Part shown: positions 31,601-43,110 of the stretch, in pieces
Position numbering within the stretch: position 1 is the first letter of the stretch
Layout of the letters: every line of letters begins with the position of its first letter
Assembly (NCBI GenBank): GCA_002077045.2
Contig: KZ111157.1
Coordinates: 604,383-668,382, forward strand
DNA from: Rachicladosporium sp. CCFEE 5018
Lineage: Eukaryota; Ascomycota; Dothideomycetes; Cladosporiales; Cladosporiaceae
Length of the DNA: 64,000 bases
Direction of reading: 5' to 3'
Program-made: the position numbers and the translations under genes
Notes under the pieces: model-generated
Told to the model about the DNA's origin: nothing
Seen by the model: only the letters and a program-made list of their open reading frames with translations
The model's database searches: none

Positions 31601-32995
31601 CTCGACATCAGCAATCGTCTTCGAGAAAAAGCTGTCTCTCACGTTTCCAATCGACCCAAGCCTGGGAACATCCATTATTCGTGTCGCTGTAGCCGTCTCT
31701 ATGATCGCCGAGTCCCGTATCGTGCCCTCTATCGGGCTTATTGGCAGGTCTTGCGGACTCTTCACGCTATCATCACTCATAGGTCTCGTGGGCAGACCCT
31801 TCTCCTCCCGAGTCGGTGGCCGGCCATCATCCAGCTGTCGTAATTCCTCGATCCGATTCGTATATGTCACTCGTATCGCATCAAGCTTGATCTTATCCTC
31901 TGCCCCAGAACTCCGATCCATGACCTGCTGCAGCAACCGGCATGCATCCATATACGCCTCCAGTGCGCCCTCGAAGTTCTGCGCATTATCCAATAGCACG
32001 GCCGTATTCGCTTTTTGCAATGCTTTCGAGAGCATGGCTTTCTTGTCCTTCTCCATTCGTTCCCGATGTCTCGGTCTCTTCTCACTTCTTCCCTCGTTGT
32101 CCAGTATCGCAGTCACAGGCCGCGCGCTCCTGTCGCCGTACTCTACCATCTCTGACTGTCGCCTGCTGGATACGACCTCAGGCGCAAGCTCATGTCTCGG
32201 GGTGCGCGAGTAATTCAGCGTAGATCCCGGAGCAGTCACCGTCCTCGGTGCTGTTGGTCGCTTACCGACAGCGCCATGCTTCGGTGAAACATTCTCTCCA
32301 CCAAAGTAGTCCTGCGCGTAGGATGATCGAGTCGATGGCGTTAGCATATCTGCGGTGGAGGAGGTTCCAGTACGAGCTGTTGAAGGCGAAGCGGTGTCAT
32401 TCGGATCTGCGCCACCTGCGGTATATCCTGCAAATCCCGTGTTCAGCGGGTCGAACGGCGATTTCGCATGCGACAGCAACCTCCGCCCTCGCTCCGGACT
32501 CTCAGTCGGCGACTTCTGCCTTCGATATATGCTCTGCGGCGAAGGCAGGGGTTTCCTACTCGGACTGGCAACCGGGGAGAGATCGATTTGCGCATTGCGT
32601 GGCGGAGACAGCTGCTGTGACAATACCGCACCACTACTCGCTCTCTTCCTCCGAGTCTTTGCTGGCGACGGTGCGCTCGAATCGGTAGATTGCGACCAGC
32701 GATCCAAATTCACCATTCCCTCGCCATTGGTAAGTTCAGACGGATCAACCGCTATACTCTTCCTCCGCTTCCCATACTGCGTGACCTGCGCCCCAGTATT
32801 AACCCTCAGCGCTATCAGAGAAGTCTCGCCAGGACTCTGAGACCTCATCGGGAGCACCGAATTGCGCGCCGAGGAGCTGAGAGATGCCGTGCGCTTGACT
32901 GTGCTAGCGGAAGACCCCGAGATGGACGAATAGCGGTGGTGCTTATTGGGCTTACTGGTCAGGGGGCCGCCCGCGACAGAGGAGCCACCATACAT
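28654..32995 (-). CDS. MIT-domain protein, large, disordered
   Basis: Two exons, complement(28654..28841, 29269..32995), encode 1,304 aa. The N-terminal 315 residues are disordered, S/P/R-rich, with many SP sites. The MIT (microtubule-interacting and transport) domain is at about 316-388: KAMLSKALQKANTAVLLDNA, EAYMDACRLLQQVM, IRVTYTNRIEELRQL. MIT domains bind ESCRT-III tails in endosomal sorting, midbody and cell-wall processes. A long disordered middle carries an acidic patch (IDDEEEERILEEF). The conserved C-terminus has PCPESFLLRPFWLMRAIGTT and ends in HAAEFFAFFVCRFVLADLGL. The last exon is placed because splicing gives VLDQIARQVEDPGLR, restoring that tail. The intron is 427 nt, several times longer than any other here. 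Confidence 0.9.
28842..29268 (-). other. long intron of the MIT-domain gene
   Basis: GTAAGT donor and TTTGCTGCAG acceptor on the minus strand, 427 nt, against 48-70 nt for the other introns of the window. It is GC-rich, with inverted ORFs on both strands that look like shadows. Confidence 0.75.
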
Positions 32996-35010
32996 GATGG
33001 CTGTCGCAGTCGGAGGCGAGGACAGGGACGAATCTGCAGCCCTACCGTGTCCCGCGACCAGAGCGCCACGTTATGCACTTGTCACCGTCCACATGCGCTG
33101 TGCGATTAGAGTGACAGGGAGTATAGGCGGACGGGTTCTAATTGGAATATAGTCTCTGCAGTACAGGCCGTTCCTGGGGGCAGGATTTCCGTGTTCGCCG
33201 CCAGTCGAGGTGCCGTTCCTGGTGTGCTGCGGCTGCCGTTGCTGTTGTGTCACAGACCGGTACCAGGGTGTCTCTACGTGTGAGCGCATGTGCTACTCTG
33301 CGACGGAGACGTGACCGTCTGCATCGTATCCTAAATGATCCTGATCTTGATAGACTTCGTGAATTGGCCGGGGTGGTTGTGGCCCAGGGTCGCGCGCGGG
33401 CGAACTATTGCGCAATCACCGCGAGAGTCTTCCTGCGCTCCGTCTCGTATCTTTGTCTATGCCTTGACGATGTGGTCTGCGCCGGGTGAAGTGTGGTACT
33501 AGCAATGCTTGGGAGTGACGGAGAAGGATGCGGTCCTGGGCCTCCAGGAGGTCGATGTCAATGTCCCCTGGCTCGCTGCTCGCTAGACTCCCCACTTCAC
33601 TAGCGATTCATACGCAATCGACCGAGCACACCTGTGACGAGAATCTGTCTTCAGCTCTCCTTTCCATCATCAACAAGATCACAATAATGTTATTGGCCAA
33701 GTGATTCGGGCATATTCACGCGTCGCAGCAGTCCCAATGGCTCCCCTCTGACCGTGCAGTCAGCACGCTCGTGCCAGACCCGGACCTGCAGCAAAGGCTG
33801 TTCATGCACCGCAAATTCTCCGCGACAACAAGCGCATCAGCCATTCGATGATCGATTGCGCGGGCGACTGCGACCGTTGGAAAGTCACGCGAACCTCATT
33901 GAACCAACATCACGCTGAGCCTCGGACATGGCATTCGTACGAATACTGTGCTGACTGCCACCCTGGAATATCCTTGTAGGCTCGTTCATATCGTGGTGCA
34001 GCAGTCGCGTGCTGCACGAGCACAGACTGAAATACCCCACCGGATAGCATAGACGCCTCTCCCTCTCCTAATGCTGCACCTGTGACCTCAGCACTATCGA
34101 CAAGATATCTGCAGGATCGCAGCCTACACGGCTCATCCAACATGCAGCGCCGCAGTGTATGGAGAAGAGTGGCCAAGCATCCCTACCGTCTTCGAACACG
34201 AAGCCTCAAGAACTTGGCACTCTGAGACACGTCCTGAGACTTCCTCCACGACGATTCGAGAACGGCAGTGCATCCATGTCTCCCAATCCGGCACTGCAAA
34301 AGCGTCCGGCGCCAACCGTTCGAACTTCATCCGCGGCGCACGCGACTGCACGTCCTTCCTGCAGACATGCAGGTGGCCACTCAAGCGGTCAGTCCGAGTA
34401 GCCAATAGCGATTTCCGAAGCATGCAGCGATAATTGATAGATGCATCGCTTGGCTGCGATAACTACGAGACTCGTATGAAATATCCGAGTTTCCACGTCG
34501 CGTGGCGCAGTTAAACCACACATTCCACCCAAGAGGTAGTCATCAAGGGCCTCACGTGAATGGGTACTCAGTAAGGTATGTAGAGGTCATCATCCTTTGG
34601 GCGGAACGCGAGAGGATTAGATTTCGCGTGTCTACAACTCGAACATACAATGGATGCTCATATCACTTCTCTCGCTCAAGTGAAGCGCTGTGTCGCGAAC
34701 TTCAGTGGGCGGTCGAGATGAAGTCATGCTGGTGTCTCTCGAAAGCGCAGCTTCAGGCACTTTCCGTCGCAGCCGCACAATGTAGAAGCATAGGCACGTC
34801 TCATGACATCGACCAAGCAATTCTATGGTAGAGGGAGATCTCGCACTCCAGATGCCACGCGAGCAGAATATGTGTTGTAACTGCAATTACCACGCGATCT
34901 ATATTTTATCGCTACGCCTATATGCGGCCATAGCCATGTGCAAATGCGCATCGGAATGCTGAAGAAGCGCCACCAACACCGTGCACACAATTCATTTTCA
35001 CCAGCTCGTT
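32996..35010. other. intergenic, no supported gene
   Basis: About 2.0 kb between the MIT gene start and the end of the TRP-like gene. Several ORFs near 100 codons on both strands have no recognisable feature. The MIT gene promoter should be at the left. Confidence 0.4.
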
Positions 35011-37317
35011 CTATCGCCTTCCGAAGCCAAAGTCCAGGTCCGGTAATTGCGGCTCTCTAGACCTCGATGGACTTCGACTGACGCCTCTCTCACCCATACC
35101 CGCAGCCCCAGCGACCAGCCCCTCCGCACTGTGATCGCGATAATGCTGTGCAGGCCGCGTCAAGCTCCTGCCCTGGGACCTGGGGTATCCGGCTGGTGAG
35201 TCGGCTCTCACCGGATCGTAGCCTCCACATCTCGTAGGCACGGCTGAGACTATAGGCGCTTTGCCCATGCCCTTCTCGTCTCGAGAGTGCTGAGCCATGG
35301 GTCTCATAAGTAGCGAGTTGCGGGCATCTAGCGCGGTCAGATCATCTTGATCTCGATGATGTTTCCTAGCATCCTGCGCTGCTTTCCGCTTTAGTCGGTG
35401 AGGATTATCCTTAATGCAGAAGATGAGAGCGTTCACCGCGATCAGAATGGCCAGAACTCCGGTAAGCGCGCACTGCACTACTATGAGTGCTACCCCAGCG
35501 ATTGTTTTCGTGGTTTGTGAAATCCCCAGCTCTTCGACGAAGATCAAAATGCAGACCACCGAGAGCACCCGGACGACCTGAATCACGATATTGATCCAGT
35601 TGCTGCTCTTCAGGCTGTAGGGTCGGGTCCACAGCAAGAGAGCCAGCATAATCGCTTCGACGATCAGCTGCGCCGCTGACTGAATTAGGCCGTGTCCATT
35701 TAGTCCAGCGATCACACACCCTCGGACGAACAGATAGACAATAACCGGTATGAATAACCACCAGTACCCCTTCTTGAAATTGTCGTAAAACAGGGAGTAC
35801 TTCACCCAAGTCTCCTTATCCTCGTACAGCTTATCCACGCCTCCTTCCATCTTCTTTGCTCTCCGTGCCATCAGCCAGATTTTCACAGTGAAGGCTACGA
35901 GTATAGCAGTGAACGTGCCCAATGTAACGCCAGCGAGAGCCTTCGCAGCCCAGGAGTCTCCGTTCGTGAATTGGTAGATGCAATACAGCGTCCAGACGCC
36001 GTAGAGTAGCAGGATGAGATTGGTTATCGTCTTGGCTAGACGCCACCAGTATCGCTTCCGCCAGGACTCGAGACTTTTCGGCAGCGGTTTTGCTAGGGAC
36101 CAGGCTTCGAGGATGACCTTGAAGAGGAGGATAAGGACGACCATGGCGGCTATGGCGATTGCGAAGACTAGGAGGAGGGTCATGAAGGTGTTTGCTTGGG
36201 GGATTTGGAGCTGTTCGACGTAGGCTTGGATGTCTTTGACGTAGTGTTGGGTTTTGCTGTCGCTGGCAGTGCTGGCTTGCGTCGTGTTGGCGGCGTTGTC
36301 GGAGCCGTGAATGTCTTGGGTCGTGCCATTCACTGTCACTTCTGTGCCCTGCCGTGCGAAGAGGTAGGGCAGTTCCAGAGCCCTCCTCTTCAAGTCAAGA
36401 CCAGCCGAGCTATTCTTGCCATTCGCGGACACCAGAGTCGCATTCTGCAAGTACTGATAGTTGGCTGCCGTCAAGTTCCCTCCAGTCGATGCCCGAAAGT
36501 TATCAATCGTCGTCTGCATCGATCCCCAGGGTATAAGTCCGGTGCTGAAAGCGAAGTTGCTCGTGAAGCTCTGGTACACCGCCGGGTACTTAACGCTCAT
36601 CATTCCATTCAGCGCCATGCCTTGGAACCAGCCAAAGACCTCGCCGAACGTTGGGGAGGGAGCTGAAGCGCCTGCGCCGCTGGCTCCTGCGCCCACGGCA
36701 GATACTGCAGAGAGTGCGAGCGCGGCAGCTGCGACACCCGCGGCCACGTACTTCACCGCAGGTATCTCCAGCGTCTTGCCGTTACCGACAGTTGATTGTA
36801 TGCATGCTAGCTCTTCCCCAGTCTCGCCGGTGAGTTTCAGCTCCACCAGGCCGTCCAGATCCGGGACTGAGAAAGCGATTGAGGGTATTTGGTCGGCGTA
36901 CTTCTGTGGGACTTCCTCGGTGCCTCGTGATGAAAAATCTCCAGCGGGTACTACAATTCATCAGTACCTCCCTTCCCCTTGGCCGAGATATATCTGTGGA
37001 AGCCTACCTGGACACATTTCCGTCATGTTCTGTTCGCAGGGACTGAATGACTTCTGGTACACCTGTCGGCCATACGCCGTCACCACCAAGTTCGCCGTTA
37101 CATTCTGCTCTATCGTGCTCGATCCGGCAACGTTGAACTTCACGACTCGTGTATCCCGATCATAGGTGACGTCTAGCGCCGTTGGCTTGATCGTGGCATT
37201 GTTCAGACACTCCGAGTACCCGTTGCTGGTGAGTGTGTTGGCGGCAGAGACTGTGGCCGATAGCCCGAGTAGTATTGCAGCGGTCCCGAGTGACCGAATA
37301 CCGCCGGGCGATCGCAT
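35011..37317 (-). CDS. TRP/flavin-carrier (FLC)-like multipass membrane protein
   Basis: Two exons, complement(35011..36950, 37008..37317), with a 57-nt intron, encode 749 aa. A signal peptide covers residues 1-25. It is followed by an ML-like lumenal domain with cysteines (YSECLNN, SPCEQNMTEMCP), spliced to VPAGDFSSRG. After a lumenal/linker region come about eight to nine hydrophobic helices (e.g. FMTLLLVFAIAIAAMVVLIL, LILLLYGVWTLYCIY, WWLFIPVIVYLFVRG, ALIVVQCALTGVLAILIAV). A basic disordered cytosolic tail ends the protein. This is the architecture of fungal Flc/Pkd2-type TRP proteins, linked to calcium homeostasis, FAD transport into the ER and cell-wall integrity. Which of these applies cannot be told. 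Several NxT/S glycosylation sites lie in the lumenal part. Confidence 0.87.
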
Positions 37318-38474
37318 GTCTGTAGGAGATGGTCCTATCCTCGGGACCTCCTGCTTTCCAACTGGGCTTCAGCCGGGACCAGGAGTGTTGTAGTGTATGC
37401 TTCCGTGGCGGTTCGTATAGCAACTCAGTTGGCGTTCGATGCTTCGTCTACAGTCCGCAAGGCGGTGGACGTGGAATGCAAGATCGCTAATCGACGAAAG
37501 GAGATTGCTGCCGGTCTTAAAGGATGGGCATGTGTAAGAAGTGTACGCTAAACGACAGCAGATGTGTACAGTATCACGTAATAGTGTGTGCGAGTGGAAC
37601 GATAGCAATATGTGCGACGATGAACAGCAAAGAAACGCAAGCAACGCAGCAGCAAGTGCAATACCAGACCTCCTGCGTGGTCCTCGATGGTCTTCGTATC
37701 GTGATGGCCTGTGGTCTTCAACCTGCAGGGATCTCACTAGTGCCCGAGTCCGTTCACGATGGCTCGTGTCGGTGCCAACATCGAGACCTATTTCCAGGAC
37801 GGTGGTCCCGAGGGTCTCAGGAGTGTGCAGCAAGTGCCATGTCTGGCCACCAAACTGTGAGTTTTGCAGAGTGAGTCGGACATGGCTCCTGGTGCCCGAA
37901 GTACTGGGCCGCGTGTCATACTGGACACTTTGTGTCGACAGCTGGAAAGTGACATGCAGGCTACGATGCCCAGTCAGAAATCTGAAACGCCGTGCGTGGG
38001 TGGCGCCCAGGGCCAGCGGAAGAGGCGCTCAGCGTGTCGGCACGCAGCAGGGCTCGCATTCGGCGGGCACCGAGAACCGTTGTTTCGCCAAGCTTGGTAG
38101 GAGGCAGTGGAGTCGCTCGAACAATGGCTCCAAAGGTTGAGCCTGTGGGCAAGCTGAGGAGCTCTTGTCGAGGGGATGGTTGATCGGATTTCCGCGTGCT
38201 GTTCACTCTCTCTGGATGAACACTTGCTGCAATATGGAAAAGAACTTCACGACCGCTTTGTCTGCCAAGTGATTCCAACAAAACGTCGCGGCGGAATTCC
38301 TGCCCGAAGACCGACTCTGCGCAGTTTCGCTACAAGGCGAGTCTCAGGAGTTGAGAGGGACGCGTATGATGTCAGACGTGTAGCGGCGCTGAAGGAACTT
38401 TGTTATATCCAGACCACATGGCTACAAGTCGGCAGCAGTGACTTGCCCAACACACCATTGGCATCACGTACATC
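37318..38474. other. divergent intergenic region
   Basis: About 1.16 kb between the TRP-like gene and the phosphoesterase, so both promoters lie here. Long plus-strand ORFs (up to 199 codons) have shadow-like composition and no motif. Confidence 0.4.
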
Positions 38475-39957
38475 ATGTCGCAGTCAGATCTCTCGCGTGC
38501 GACGCACACCAGCAACATGGCTGACCACCGGCCAGGGCCGGCAGCCGTGCTGGCACCACCAGAATTTCCTTGGGCAGAGTCTGTCATGTCGACGCGCAGT
38601 CTGTCGTATATGAGTGTCGCGGATGCTGCCACAGAGCGAACTGCAGCACCGGTCTCTCGAACGCCTAGCGATGCGTACAACTTTCCTGCTATTAGACGAA
38701 CGAGTACCATTGCAACTCAGGCAGACTCGGATGGACTATACATTCTCCCTGAGAGCACAAGTGAGATCCCTGGCAAGCTCTTCGCCATCGCGGACATTCA
38801 CATATCCTACAAGAGCAATCGAGCGGCATTCGAATCGCTCGAGCCACGACCCGAGGATGGCTTAATCTTAGCAGGCGATGGTACGAAAGTCCCTAGCTCA
38901 AGGCCTTTGCCTCCAACTAATAGATGATGCAGTCGGCGAGACAATTGAACAGCTGACAACAGTCTTCGCTCTCGCCACCCAACACTTCAAGACCGTCTTC
39001 TGGGTCCCTGGAAACCACGAACTGTACTCCTCGAAATCCGCCAAGGAAGCCGAAATGCACCTGAGAGGCGAAGCCAAGTACATGGCCTGCATTATGGCCG
39101 CGAAGCAGTACGGTGTCATCACCCCAGAAGACGACTTCACGACCTGGACTTACGCAACTGCTGATGGCAAAACTGCCGAAGCCCTGATCTGTCCGATATT
39201 TACCTTGTACGATTATAGCTTCCGGCCAAAGAACGTGAGCAGAGAGGGTGCACTGGCATGGGCCGCGGAGGAGGGCATTGTTGCAACGGACGAAAATCTG
39301 TTGCATCCGGATCCTTACCCCACTCGGGACGAGTGGTGTGCACGACTTGTTTCAGAATCAAAGACGAAGCTCCAAGCTGCACAATCCCAAGGGTTGCCAC
39401 TCGTGATCATCAACCACTGGCCATTGCGGGAAGACACGATCTACATTCCTCGTGTACCACGTTTCAGCATCTGGTGCGGGACGAAGAAGACCAAACATTG
39501 GCATACGCGATTCAATGCCAAAGTCGTTGTGACCGGCCATTTGCACGTCAGACGAACGGACTGGATCGATGGAGTGCGATTCGAGGAAGTCAGCTTGGGC
39601 TACCCAAAGCAATGGCAAAGTGCCAAGGATGCCGGGAACGACATCAACTCGATGATGAGGGAGATCCTACCTGGCCCGGAGACGCCTGAAGCTGGCAAGG
39701 AGCCGAACACGGAATTCCTGAATGTGAACTTCAAGCCTGAATACACGAGACCCATCGCACCCAAGAGGAGCGAGTCTGAGAGGAGCGCGTCATCAAAGAA
39801 GAGCGAGTCCAGGAGAGGCGAGTCGAGGAGGAGCGAATCCAAGAGGAGCGAGTCATATAAGAGCGAGCGCAAGCGAAGCGAGCCCAAACTGAGCGAACCC
39901 AAGCCGAGCGAAACTACGCAGAGCGTACCTATGCAGAGCGAGCCAAAGAGAAGATGA
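38475..39957 (+). CDS. Calcineurin-like metallophosphoesterase with charged repeat tail
   Basis: Two exons, join(38475..38880, 38933..39957), with a 52-nt intron, encode 476 aa. Metal-binding motifs are in family order: FAIADIH (D-x-H, about 107-109), LAGDVGE (about 133-138, with Glu in place of the usual last Asp of GDxxD), VPGNHELY (GNHE, about 162-165), IINHWP and VTGHLHVRR (GHxH). Such enzymes hydrolyse phosphomonoesters or diesters with two metal ions; the substrate is unknown. The first ~95 residues are disordered. The last ~60 residues are an irregular SE-K/R repeat (for example SESKRSESYKSERKRSEPK). The splice is supported because it completes the GD motif exactly. Confidence 0.88.
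39766..39957 (+). repeat. AAGAGGAGCGAG-type minisatellite coding for SE-K/R repeats
   Basis: Imperfect copies of a 12-15 bp unit (AAGAGGAGCGAGTCC and variants) occur up to the stop codon, encoding K/R-x-S-E units in the phosphoesterase tail. Confidence 0.7.
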
Positions 39958-41118
39958 TCAGCTTGAGCCTGTGGGCCCACCCTCAGCCTTATTGACGAGC
40001 GAGTCACCACACGCAAGCCCCCTGGCCGCGCAGGAGACCGGTCGGGCATTGAGTTCAATCATCAGTGAACTACGGGGAGCGAGGCTCGCACCAATTCTGC
40101 GGGCAACACCTCGCATTATCTTCCGTAGCTATGCCAGGATCGTGCGACAGAGGCGGTGATTCGGCAAAGGCCATGAATCGTATCAAGCAGCGGATCAAAT
40201 GCCATCATGCGAAGCCGGAACAAACAATCATTCGCCACACGGTGGCAAGCATGATGGCTGCTGCCGCAATACGCGATCTTACGACGAACTCGCGCGGGTC
40301 TTCGTATGACGAAGCTGTGAGGGCCGCTTGCATGTTCAGAGGGAGCCCTGCCATTGCACAAGATCTGCAGCAGCTTGACTGTGAGGCGGCGAGACACGGT
40401 GATATTACTGCGGACTGAAGCAAGAACACCACTTCAAAGTCCTGGGAGAGGGCATGAGGACTGAGAAAATCCGCCACTACGAGATTGCAGGCAGGAGAGT
40501 CCACAGGTAGCTTCTCGCTGACACGATGGTCAGACGGTGCGTATAGTGTTCAGAGGCAGCGCGCACACGCACACGTACATTGCGAAGTGAAGCGAAGGGA
40601 CGAGGAGCGATAGAGCAGCTGAACTTGATTACCAAGTCTAATCTGGGGTACAGAGTATAGTGTTTGAAGCATGACAACCTGTACTGCCATCTCTTCTAGG
40701 AACTTCCATGCAAGCTGTCCGACGATCCCGTCATCATCATAACAAAAGCCCTATGAACGCCAACCCGTCCCATTCCAACCCCGTCCGTCCCATATGTGTG
40801 GAGTCTTTCTCATATTTTATCGTTCAAATTCGTTTCGGATACTGCAAGTGAAAGAAGCGGCGCATGATCCAGAGCGCCGCGACGTTGTGATTACAAAGAG
40901 GTTAGAGTGCAGCCGCGTGGCGACAAAGAGCCTGGTAGAAAACACGAGTGATGTCGTGCTCGAGAAGTGAAGTCATCGCCATTCATGCTGTCATTGATCA
41001 TGATGGATGGAAGTCATGTTGCCGTCTCGCCGGCAACGTGATGGACAAGAGAGCATGCCAGCGACACGATGCTGTGTTCCATCGCCGATCCATGCAGGAT
41101 ACTGCAGAAGTCCGCAAC
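39958..41118. other. intergenic, no supported gene
   Basis: About 1.16 kb between convergent genes. ORFs of up to 117 codons show no recognisable feature. Confidence 0.4.
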
Positions 41119-43110
41119 TTACGGTGCCTCGTTCTTGTACTCCCTAGCGAGCTCTCTCAGCCTCGAAGTGAATGGCTGAGGGTCTGCTGAGGTGGGCAGG
41201 TACGACCGAGGAAACGTATTGTGCTGCTTCTTCGACGCCGTGGTCTCCATAAAAGGCGACCCAAGTCGAGCTACAGGCTCAGCAAGGCGCCGAGGTGCTG
41301 AACGACTGCCAGGAGGGCCCAGCAGAGAGACTTCTGGCAAATCGGGCGAATGTGAGTCAGCCATCTCATGGTCTTGGCCTGTGGGTGTTGTGAGAGGTAG
41401 AGCGATTGGCGTCGGGGTCGGGAGCGGCAGGGGAGGCGGTGGATGCGTGATAATGGAAGGTGGTGTGAAGAGACGCGACAGGTGATGCGAAGCTGCTGAG
41501 GCACCGACAGTGAACCCTCTATTGCGAAGCATCGGTGGCGGATTACTCGATGAGCTGAAGATGTCCTGCACCGCAGTGCGCTTGGGCTTCTCTTCGTCAG
41601 AGCGGAAGCGACGCTTAAGCGAACGAGGTGCTGTGGGTGCACCTTGGACCTCGAACGGTGAGTCAAGCTTCGGAGCTGCAATATTGAAGTTGTTGCGCCC
41701 AAGCGATTTGGTGTTTGCCATGCTCTCGAGGAGGTGTGATCGCTCGTCGAAGGGCGATGCAAGCATGTTGCCGGGCTGTAGTGACCGAGTCTGAAGACCT
41801 AGACCTGACTGCAGCGAGAGGCTCTTCTGGTGTGCTTGTGAGCGAGGGATTCGAGCAAACCAGTCGACTGGTCTTGATGCACGCTGTGACTCAGGCCGGG
41901 CTGCATTGTCGTCACTAGAGAGCTGCGCAAGTGGTCCATCAGGCTGCATCGAAGGGTTAGTGGACGTGATGAGAGACATTTTGAGATCTGTGCCAGCAAA
42001 GGCAGGTGCGACCGGCGTTCCAGCTGATGCAGTGCTTCCCAGACTCGACGACTGAAATGGAGAAGGACTACGAGTCCGTAGCAGGCGCTGATAGTGGGCG
42101 GAGAACGACGGCTTGCGTTTGCACAAGTAGCGTAGTCTCCTGCGGCTCGCGCCTTCTGAGCGTGGCCATTGCGGCTGCTTGATTTCACGGTGCTCGGTCT
42201 GTGCTCTGATCGTGTCAGGCGAGCCTTCGCGACGAGACGGCGCGCAGAGCACGCCGTCCATCGCACCGACGCTCACTGCCCGCTGGTCACGCCATGTTCG
42301 CTTGGCCTTGACTGCAACACGACAGCATACACCGAGAGGAGGAGAAGTACCGGGTAGCATTTTGAATGGTGTGAGCGTAGGGTCCGAAATGTAAGACATG
42401 TAGGTCATCCACAGATGATCGTCCATCTCTGGCGTCCATTTCGTAGCACGGCGGGTCTTCACCCGTTTCGCACAAGGCGAAGTCTGCATGGCGTTTGGCG
42501 AGGTCACCACGTCCTCTTTCAACCGATCGTCTTCCATGAACGGGTCGCTTGTGGTCTCGCTATCTGGACTGAGATTGTCGCCGTACGGCGCAGAGAAGGC
42601 TGAGCTTCCAGCGGATGATAGCGAAGAATCTGAAGACATCGACGCGATAGAGCTAGCACGCTCGAAGGTGGGCTTCTTGTTGCGGCTGCTCTTAATCATG
42701 TCCCACTCCTGCCCAACGACGTCTTCAGGCTCGAATGCCGTGTTCAGCCTCGGTGCTGGTGTCTTGGGTGGCGTGAACGCGCGTGTCAAGGAAGGCACAG
42801 GCGCCAGAAGTCCATGGGCCGGGTTCACCGGGTGCATCAGAGGACTAGACATCATGGGCAAAGCATCATTGGCCTCTGACATCTCGATTGTAGGGATGAC
42901 TTGTTCGTAGCTGCCGCCTATTTGCGCAGAAGGTGCCGACACTCGCGGTCGTCTCTTGATCTTGAAGGTCTGCTTGGGTGGTGGAGGTGGCTCAGCAACG
43001 AGCTCGACCTGATGTTGTTGGTCTGGTGTCTTCGGCATCTCGCCCGGGACGAACGGCGCGTCGAACAGCGTCGGTAGGGCAATGTGCAGTGACGGGCGCG
43101 TCGGCGACAT
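41119..43110 (-). CDS. Myb/SANT-like nuclear regulator (family uncertain)
   Basis: Single visible exon, 663 aa from the ATG at 43110 (MSPTRPSLHIALPTLFDAP). The frame is open further upstream, but that part looks like 5' leader. The conserved core RATKWTPEMDDHLWMTYMSY, then LTPFKMLPGTSPPLGVCCRV and AKRTW, then HYQRLLRTRSPSP, resembles a Myb/SANT or homeodomain-like DNA-binding helix set. A CDK-like SP/TP-rich disordered remainder surrounds it, with KRRFRSDEEKPKR as a likely nuclear signal. A nuclear, possibly transcriptional role is inference. The stop at 41119 overlaps a strong donor (ACC-GTAAGT), so a further 3' exon is possible. Confidence 0.75.
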   Translation of the reverse strand: MSPTRPSLHIALPTLFDAPFVPGEMPKTPDQQHQVELVAEPPPPPKQTFKIKRRPRVSAPSAQIGGSYEQVIPTIEMSEANDALPMMSSPLMHPVNPAHGLLAPVPSLTRAFTPPKTPAPRLNTAFEPEDVVGQEWDMIKSSRNKKPTFERASSIASMSSDSSLSSAGSSAFSAPYGDNLSPDSETTSDPFMEDDRLKEDVVTSPNAMQTSPCAKRVKTRRATKWTPEMDDHLWMTYMSYISDPTLTPFKMLPGTSPPLGVCCRVAVKAKRTWRDQRAVSVGAMDGVLCAPSRREGSPDTIRAQTEHREIKQPQWPRSEGASRRRLRYLCKRKPSFSAHYQRLLRTRSPSPFQSSSLGSTASAGTPVAPAFAGTDLKMSLITSTNPSMQPDGPLAQLSSDDNAARPESQRASRPVDWFARIPRSQAHQKSLSLQSGLGLQTRSLQPGNMLASPFDERSHLLESMANTKSLGRNNFNIAAPKLDSPFEVQGAPTAPRSLKRRFRSDEEKPKRTAVQDIFSSSSNPPPMLRNRGFTVGASAASHHLSRLFTPPSIITHPPPPLPLPTPTPIALPLTTPTGQDHEMADSHSPDLPEVSLLGPPGSRSAPRRLAEPVARLGSPFMETTASKKQHNTFPRSYLPTSADPQPFTSRLRELAREYKNEAP

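Noticed and set aside
31176..32213. 345-codon plus-strand ORF
   Set aside because: Antisense shadow of the MIT-domain gene; serine/leucine-rich mirror of its coding strand.
36461..37165. 234-codon plus-strand ORF
   Set aside because: Overlaps the signal peptide and lumenal domain of the TRP-like gene in antisense and lacks motifs.
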